DNA from: Acidobacteriota bacterium | Lineage (GTDB): Bacteria; Acidobacteriota; Blastocatellia; Pyrinomonadales; Pyrinomonadaceae | Length of the DNA: 64,000 nt | NCBI GenBank assembly: GCA_020199775.1 | Contig: JAIVJZ010000045.1 | Location: 29,538-93,537 of the forward strand | Direction of reading: 5' to 3' | Shown here: one piece after another, positions 59,020-64,000 of the stretch | How the letters are laid out: each line of letters starts with the position of its first letter | Numbering within the stretch: the first letter of the stretch is position 1 | Notes under the pieces: generated by a model | Told to the model about the DNA's origin: nothing | The model's input: only the letters and a program-made list of their open reading frames with translations | The model's database searches: none | Position numbers and translations under genes: made by a program

Positions 59020-60150
59020 CTACCCTGGAAACTTCTCGATGCGTAGTTTGTTACACTGCATACAAATGAGATTGCCGCTCATCGCAGTTAAACCGAATAT
59101 TTCAGAGCGCAAACGCCGCGCCAAACCGGTGCTCATAATCTCTCCGAAACTTGCTTCCCGAATGTCGCCGAGCACCACTTTTTGGTCATAGTCCTGACAA
59201 CACAGATACACCTTGCCTTCCCAAGAGATGTGTAGATGTCCGACCACTCGCTCACATCCGGCAAAATATTTCTCCGTCCTCGGTGACTCGATATGCACAA
59301 GTCTGTTTTCAATTGCCCCGGCGCGTGCGTTCGAGTTTTCCCATTGAATCTTCACCGGGCCAAATTGCCCAAAGTGCTGGCGCAATCGTTCTATCCGCGC
59401 AACATAGTTATTCGTGGTAGCGTTGACCGAAATGGTCACTCCGTTAGGCATCGTCTCACTCACAGAGAGCATGCGCTCAAGAGCGCGACGTGCGTTCCAG
59501 TAGAAGCGTTCTTTCAACTGCATCAACTCACACCATTCCGCCACATCCAGCGAAGGGAAGTTGAAGACGATGCCGTGCAGCCCACCTTGACATAGAAAGT
59601 CACAGAGCGTGTCCTTCATCAAGCTGCCATTGGTGAACAGATTCAGGGGAAACTGCCGCGCACGCAGGGCATCTACCCGCGCCCGAAAAAACGGGTCGAG
59701 CAATGGCTCGCCATAATGGTTGAGCGCCACCCACTCCGGCGAAGCTCCATCAAGGGCAGACAAGATAAAATCGAACAACTCGCGAGGCATCACATCCGGC
59801 GATTTGGGCGAAATGCTCTGCGGGCAGAATTGACACCGGGCATTGCATTGACGGCATGTCTCGATGTCGATACGGTGCGGTATAAACTCGCCCGTCTCGT
59901 CGAGTGTGGCAGGAACTAATAGTCGTTCGTCAATGAGATGCTGGAGGCGTGAGATAAAAGAAGGGTCGGGATGGGCTGCGCTGAGGGCGGCGAAGGTAGC
60001 AGGCGTCCGCTCCAGTTGCTTGAGCAAGGCGATGTCGTTAGGGTCGGGATCATAGAAGCGATTAGTCAAGTCGTTAATCAATTCGGACTCTGTCGCATTC
60101 ACAAAGATGCTCGTCTTAAGCAACACGTCTTCTTGTCTACCGGGCTGCAT
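59020..60150 (-). CDS. Radical SAM/SPASM domain protein
   Basis: About 376 residues. The radical SAM cluster motif is CRQCNARCQFC (Cys-x3-Cys-x2-Cys after the first Cys), with HYGEPLLDPFF as the usual GGEP-like segment, and a C-terminal SPASM-like region with CERVVGHLHISWEGKVYLCC, GDIREASFGEIMS and CMQC. The N-terminal 100 residues resemble a recognition domain. SPASM enzymes modify peptides or enzymes by radical chemistry. It is encoded next to a nonribosomal peptide synthetase and in the same direction, so a tailoring role is plausible but unproven. ATG 60150 has GGAG 8 nt upstream. Confidence 0.85.
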   Translation of the reverse strand: MQPGRQEDVLLKTSIFVNATESELINDLTNRFYDPDPNDIALLKQLERTPATFAALSAAHPDPSFISRLQHLIDERLLVPATLDETGEFIPHRIDIETCRQCNARCQFCPQSISPKSPDVMPRELFDFILSALDGASPEWVALNHYGEPLLDPFFRARVDALRARQFPLNLFTNGSLMKDTLCDFLCQGGLHGIVFNFPSLDVAEWCELMQLKERFYWNARRALERMLSVSETMPNGVTISVNATTNNYVARIERLRQHFGQFGPVKIQWENSNARAGAIENRLVHIESPRTEKYFAGCERVVGHLHISWEGKVYLCCQDYDQKVVLGDIREASFGEIMSTGLARRLRSEIFGLTAMSGNLICMQCNKLRIEKFPG

Positions 60151-60351
60151 AGTATTAACTCCTGCCATCGCCGAACAATTATGATTAGTAGAGGTTACCG
60201 GGAAGCGAAGTTAGGTTGATTCTTTTACATAAGAACAAAAGAGTCAAGCCAGTTAGACCGATAACCGTGCGGTAGAAACAACTGTATGGAGGCCATCAAT
60301 TCGCCTCATCGAATTGACGAGGGCAGGGAAGTGCGACGCGTCTTCATGTAG

Positions 60352-63300
60352 CTAACATTGCCTGCCCTCACGGCGTAACTTGTGCGCCTCTGATGCCTGC
60401 CGCTGAAATATCGAACCGTCCTCTGCTAAGCCGGTCTCCGGCGCGTCCTTGCAGCGCACCGCCGCGTCGGTGGCTTCGGGCGGCTCATGCAACTGCGCTT
60501 TGAGGATGCAGTCTCTCAGTTTTCCCGCCAAAACACTGACGTTCGGCTCTTCGCGCATGCTTAGATGCTCACCCGGCACGAGATGTACTTCTAACCCGTC
60601 GGCAGCTAGATCGCTCCACGCGAGGCGTGTGTCTTCATAAGCTATAAACGTCCTACTTGCGGCGAACAGCGTAATGCGCCCCGGATAGATTTCGGGTTCA
60701 TAGCCTTCGAGCGCCTGTAAGTTGGCATCCCAAACCTTCTGCAAGGTGCGCGACATCGGGTCGAGGGCGTTCGGATAGAACTTGGCGACGAAGCCGCGAA
60801 CTCGCTTCCTGATGTTCCGCGCGGTTTCTGTGACGTAGCCGCGCAACCCAAGCCGCATCATGTTGTAACTGTGGATGTCGATTTGTCCGATAAGAAAATA
60901 GATGACCGTCCGAAACCGCGTGCGTCGCGGCAGATGAGGGCTGCGCCCCGGAGGCGTCGCATCCAACATCGCCAGAAGTCCCACCTTCTGATCCTGCGCG
61001 TGAAGTTGCTGCGCCATCTCGAAAGCGACTTTGCCGCCGAAGGAAAAGCCGCCGAGGAAATAAGGCCCCTCAGGTTGAAAGGCGCGTATCTCTTTGATGA
61101 AACGCGCGGCAATTTCTTCAAGGCGTGTCAAAGGCTCCTGCTTTCCGTCTAAACCCAGCGACTGTAGGCCGTAGAAGGGAAAGTCAGTGCCGAGGTAAGG
61201 AGCGAGCGTGCTGTGTGTGAGGACGTTGCCGCCGCCGCCACTGATTAAGTAAAAAGGGCGCAGAGAGCCTTGCGTTTGAATCGGCACCAGCGACGACCAC
61301 GAAGCAGACCACGCTTGACGGCGTAGCACGTCGGCCAGTTGCTCGATGGTCGGAGCTTGAAAGAGGGTCGCCAGCGGCAGGGTCTTTCCGAGCGTCTTCT
61401 CAATCTGCTTGAAGAGGCGCACGGCGAGCAGCGAGTGCCCGCCTAAATCGAAAAAGTTGTCCCGCACGCCGATAGGTTGAATGCCAAAAACCTTCTCCCA
61501 GATTTCCGTCAACCGGCGTGCCACCTCATCTTGAGGAGCGGCGAAGTTGTCGTCGCGCCTGGGGCGTCCAAAGTCGGGGTCGGGTAACGCGCCGCGATCA
61601 ATTTTACCCTGCGGCGTCAGCGGAAGCGCTTCCAGCGTCACAAAAGCGGAGGGCACCATGTAATCGGGTAACTGCTGTAACAGGCTATCGCGCAATTGGG
61701 GCACAAGCTCTTGGCCGAGCATGGCGCGCAGTGGATTGTTCGCGTATGCGGTGAAGGACTTGAGCCGGGGCGCATCCTTCGTCAGGCACGGGAAGACCGC
61801 TCGCGCAGGTTGAGTCGCAGTCTCGCCGCGTCGTTGCAGTATCACGTCGAAACTGTCTCCGGCAGGCGTCTCCGACCATCTGAGTTCAACCTCATATGGC
61901 AAACTATCACTCAACGCCCACACATCCTCAGGAGCGACACCGGCACGTTGAAATTCCTGTGTCTCTGCGCGCAACTGACCGACGCTGCGCGGCGCACCGG
62001 CAGTCGCCAACAACTCGACGGCGCGCGTGTCCGCCAGCAGACGTTCGTTCGGGACGTGCTTGACGACCAACGCCTCCGGTTCTTTCTCCTGCGCGTAACG
62101 GCGCAACACTTCCAGCGTCAACTCTTCACGCTGCCAATCCAGACACGGAGCATCAACGACGCGCGGCCTTGCGCTCTTGACGTGCAAAACCGCGTCATAG
62201 CGAAAGCGGTTCAGCTCGTTCTGTCGGCGACCGCGTTTGAGCCGGATTTCCACCTCGCCAATCTCCGGCAAGTGCTCCTTGAGCACAGTGAAGAACGCCG
62301 GGTCGATGAGCAGTTCCTCCTCGTGCGCCGCACGCCTCTGGACGCGTTGCCACAACTCGTCCGTGCTGGTCGAAGCGGTCGCCTGATAAAGTTCGACCGA
62401 GGCGTGAAAAGCTTTCAGAAGACGGAGATTTCGCACGTCTCCGAGAAAGATGAAGCCGCCCGGAGCGATAGCCCGCACCGCTTCCTTAAGTACGCGCACG
62501 AGATATTCGATGTCCGGGAAATACTGAATCACGGAGTTCAGAATCACGGCGTCGAACGACTCTTCCGCGATGCCCGCGAAATCGTCGGCCATTTGCTGCG
62601 AGAGTTCGACGTGTGACAACTCCGGGCGGATGTCCAACTGCTGCCGGACATATCTGAGCGAAACCTGCGAGATGTCTGTGCCTCTGTACTGTGTCGCGTG
62701 CGGGGCAATGCGCAGCAGCAGCAATCCTGTTCCACATCCGATTTCCAGCACGCGTGCGGGTCGAAGTGAGAGAATCTGTTCGACGGTCGAACTCCGCCAA
62801 ACCTGCATCTCTTCCGCCGGGATAGGTTCGCCCGTGTAGCTGCTGTTCCACCCGACGATGTTGAAGGTCGGGTCGTCAATCTGCTCCGGCGGCGGCTGGC
62901 TATACGTCTCATCATAGAGCGATTGCCATTGCCGGACGTGCTTGTCTTCCCATTCCTCCAAACGTCCATCCGTGTGGTGGCCGTCCGCGCCGGCGACGAC
63001 ATAGGCGATGAGACTCTTCTCGCTGCCCGCAGGGCGTGCCACGACGACCGCGTCTTTAACTCTCGGATGGCGTGTCAACGCCGCCTCGATCTCTCCGAGT
63101 TCGATACGGAAGCCACGCACCTTCACCTGCCGGTCAATGCGTCCGAGATACTCAATATCGCCGTTCGCCAGACGCCGCGCGAGGTCTCCGGTACGGTATA
63201 GGCGTGCTCCCGCTTGTTGGCCGAACGGGTGCGGCACGAACCGCTCCGCCGTCAGCGCGGGGCGTTTGAGATAACCGACGGCCAGCCCCGCGCCGCCGAC

Positions 63301-64000
63301 ATAAATCTCGCCTTCGATGCCGAGCGGAACCGGCTGCATATAGCGGTCGAGGATGTAGAGTTGGAGGTCGGGGATAGGGCCGCCGATGACGCTCCCGTTT
63401 GTCATCGTCAGGTCATTGAGGGTCAACGGGCGATAAGTAACGTGGACGGTCGTCTCCGTGATGCCGTACATGTTGACGAGTTGCGGGCTTTGGTCTCCGT
63501 AACGTAAGAACCACGAACTGAGGCTTGATAGCTCAAGCGCCTCGCCTCCGAAAATGACCAGTCGCAAAGCCAGCGGATGTTGATGACTCAGGTCTTCCTG
63601 CGCCGCGCTGAGTTGGTGAAAGGCGGACGGCGTCTGGTTGAGTACCGTGACACGCTCTTTGCTTAACAAGCGATGAAAGTCGTCGGGCGAACGACTCACG
63701 ATGTAAGGCACAATGACCAGACGCCCGCCGTAGAGCAGCGCGCCCCAGATTTCCCACACTGAGAAGTCGAAAGCATAAGAGTGGAACAACGTCCACACGT
63801 CCCTGTCGTTGAAGGAGAACCAGTCTTCAGTTGCAGAGAAGAGCCTTGTCACATTTCGATGAGAGACGAGCACGCCTTTGGGGCGACCAGTGGAACCGGA
63901 CGTGTAGATGACATACGCCAACGCTTCCCCACCCGCACCCTCGCCCTCCCCCTCGCCCTCCAAATTCTCCGCGCTCTCCCGCTCAATCTCCCCCCGCTGC
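60352..64000 (-). CDS. Nonribosomal peptide synthetase, terminal module A-MT-PCP-TE (5' part beyond window)
   Basis: The frame is open to the right edge, so the visible 1216 codons are the 3' end. Numbered from the TTG at 63963: adenylation core A3 (YTSGSTGRPKG, 20-30), FDFSVWE (65-71), YGITE (166-170) and A8 (GFRIELGEIEAAL, 284-295); a SAM methyltransferase inserted before A10 (VLEIGCGTG, 405-413, to about 600); A10 (PLTPQGKIDRGALP, 781-794); PCP with Ser844 (DNFFDLGGHSLLAVRL); thioesterase with Ser974 (GGFSFGG). The specificity residues read D-F-W-N-I-G-M-V-H-(K), the classic threonine code. The last residue is thus probably Thr, possibly N-methylated, and the peptide is released by the TE. 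Confidence 0.9.
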   Translation of the reverse strand, partial: QRGEIERESAENLEGEGEGEGAGGEALAYVIYTSGSTGRPKGVLVSHRNVTRLFSATEDWFSFNDRDVWTLFHSYAFDFSVWEIWGALLYGGRLVIVPYIVSRSPDDFHRLLSKERVTVLNQTPSAFHQLSAAQEDLSHQHPLALRLVIFGGEALELSSLSSWFLRYGDQSPQLVNMYGITETTVHVTYRPLTLNDLTMTNGSVIGGPIPDLQLYILDRYMQPVPLGIEGEIYVGGAGLAVGYLKRPALTAERFVPHPFGQQAGARLYRTGDLARRLANGDIEYLGRIDRQVKVRGFRIELGEIEAALTRHPRVKDAVVVARPAGSEKSLIAYVVAGADGHHTDGRLEEWEDKHVRQWQSLYDETYSQPPPEQIDDPTFNIVGWNSSYTGEPIPAEEMQVWRSSTVEQILSLRPARVLEIGCGTGLLLLRIAPHATQYRGTDISQVSLRYVRQQLDIRPELSHVELSQQMADDFAGIAEESFDAVILNSVIQYFPDIEYLVRVLKEAVRAIAPGGFIFLGDVRNLRLLKAFHASVELYQATASTSTDELWQRVQRRAAHEEELLIDPAFFTVLKEHLPEIGEVEIRLKRGRRQNELNRFRYDAVLHVKSARPRVVDAPCLDWQREELTLEVLRRYAQEKEPEALVVKHVPNERLLADTRAVELLATAGAPRSVGQLRAETQEFQRAGVAPEDVWALSDSLPYEVELRWSETPAGDSFDVILQRRGETATQPARAVFPCLTKDAPRLKSFTAYANNPLRAMLGQELVPQLRDSLLQQLPDYMVPSAFVTLEALPLTPQGKIDRGALPDPDFGRPRRDDNFAAPQDEVARRLTEIWEKVFGIQPIGVRDNFFDLGGHSLLAVRLFKQIEKTLGKTLPLATLFQAPTIEQLADVLRRQAWSASWSSLVPIQTQGSLRPFYLISGGGGNVLTHSTLAPYLGTDFPFYGLQSLGLDGKQEPLTRLEEIAARFIKEIRAFQPEGPYFLGGFSFGGKVAFEMAQQLHAQDQKVGLLAMLDATPPGRSPHLPRRTRFRTVIYFLIGQIDIHSYNMMRLGLRGYVTETARNIRKRVRGFVAKFYPNALDPMSRTLQKVWDANLQALEGYEPEIYPGRITLFAASRTFIAYEDTRLAWSDLAADGLEVHLVPGEHLSMREEPNVSVLAGKLRDCILKAQLHEPPEATDAAVRCKDAPETGLAEDGSIFQRQASEAHKLRREGRQC

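Overview
The window looks like a chromosome segment of a GC-rich soil-type bacterium, most likely an acidobacterium of the Blastocatellia type. This is inferred from gene content only: an Oar-like TonB-dependent receptor with a carboxypeptidase-regulatory domain, HAF-repeat and DUF4142 secreted proteins, and a long exopolysaccharide locus. No rRNA or tRNA gene was seen, so the phylum is not proven.

Region 1 (1-8.2 kb) is a patchwork. A ZIP transporter end and an amino-acid racemase are followed by a fluoride riboswitch whose crcB gene is cut after 18 codons by an IS6-family element. Between that element and the remnant of a related IS6 element at 7.0 kb lie a Tat-exported superoxide dismutase, an OsmC-like gene with an in-frame TGA at the conserved Cys, a nucleoside deoxyribosyltransferase-like gene, a GrdB-like gene with two in-frame TGAs at a CxxC-like pair, HPP and DUF1622 membrane proteins and a truncated antiporter. 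The three TGAs, all at expected Cys positions and two of them followed by a perfect hairpin, make this a candidate selenoprotein island.

Region 2 (7.5-16.5 kb) holds two DUF4142 paralogues (one frameshifted), a large TonB receptor, a low-complexity secreted protein, a HAF-repeat protein, and remnants of a LuxR regulator and a sugar-nucleotide decarboxylase. Region 3 (16.6-42.8 kb, all minus strand) is one exopolysaccharide locus. It runs from a LuxR-type regulator through Wza and Wzc, CDP-hexose synthesis (RfbF, RfbG, RmlC-like, RmlD-like), a UGM-like flavoprotein, Wzx, five GT2 and one GT4 glycosyltransferases, two O-antigen ligase/polymerase proteins, a WecB/TagA transferase, a GDP-mannose epimerase-like enzyme and a WbaP-type initiating transferase, to an exported TPR protein. 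Two intrinsic terminators divide it.

Region 4 (43.4-53.5 kb) contains a multi-PAS histidine kinase with its NarL-type regulator, two Crp/Fnr-like regulators, an isochorismatase fused to a PRC-like domain, a three-gene secreted cupin/monooxygenase/carboxymuconolactone-decarboxylase cluster, and an aldo/keto reductase fragment abutting an IS110 remnant. Region 5 (53.9-58.7 kb) looks mobile: a DUF433/DUF5615 toxin-antitoxin pair, then two tandem copies of a module made of an ExeA-like ATPase and a winged-helix/zinc-knuckle protein. Each winged-helix gene carries two blocks of short DNA repeats inside its coding sequence, flanking the DNA-binding domain. The blocks have 12-bp spacing in one gene and 15-bp spacing in the other, with the shared core ACTRTAG. 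This resembles replication initiators with iterons inside their own gene and is the most novel-looking structure here. Region 6 (59.0-64.0 kb) has a radical SAM/SPASM protein and the last module (A-MT-PCP-TE) of a nonribosomal peptide synthetase that runs off the right edge.

Several genes differ from an intact frame by one or two bases (IS6 transposase, GrdB-like, DUF1622, second DUF4142). Either this region is decaying or the assembly has indel errors; sequence alone cannot separate these.
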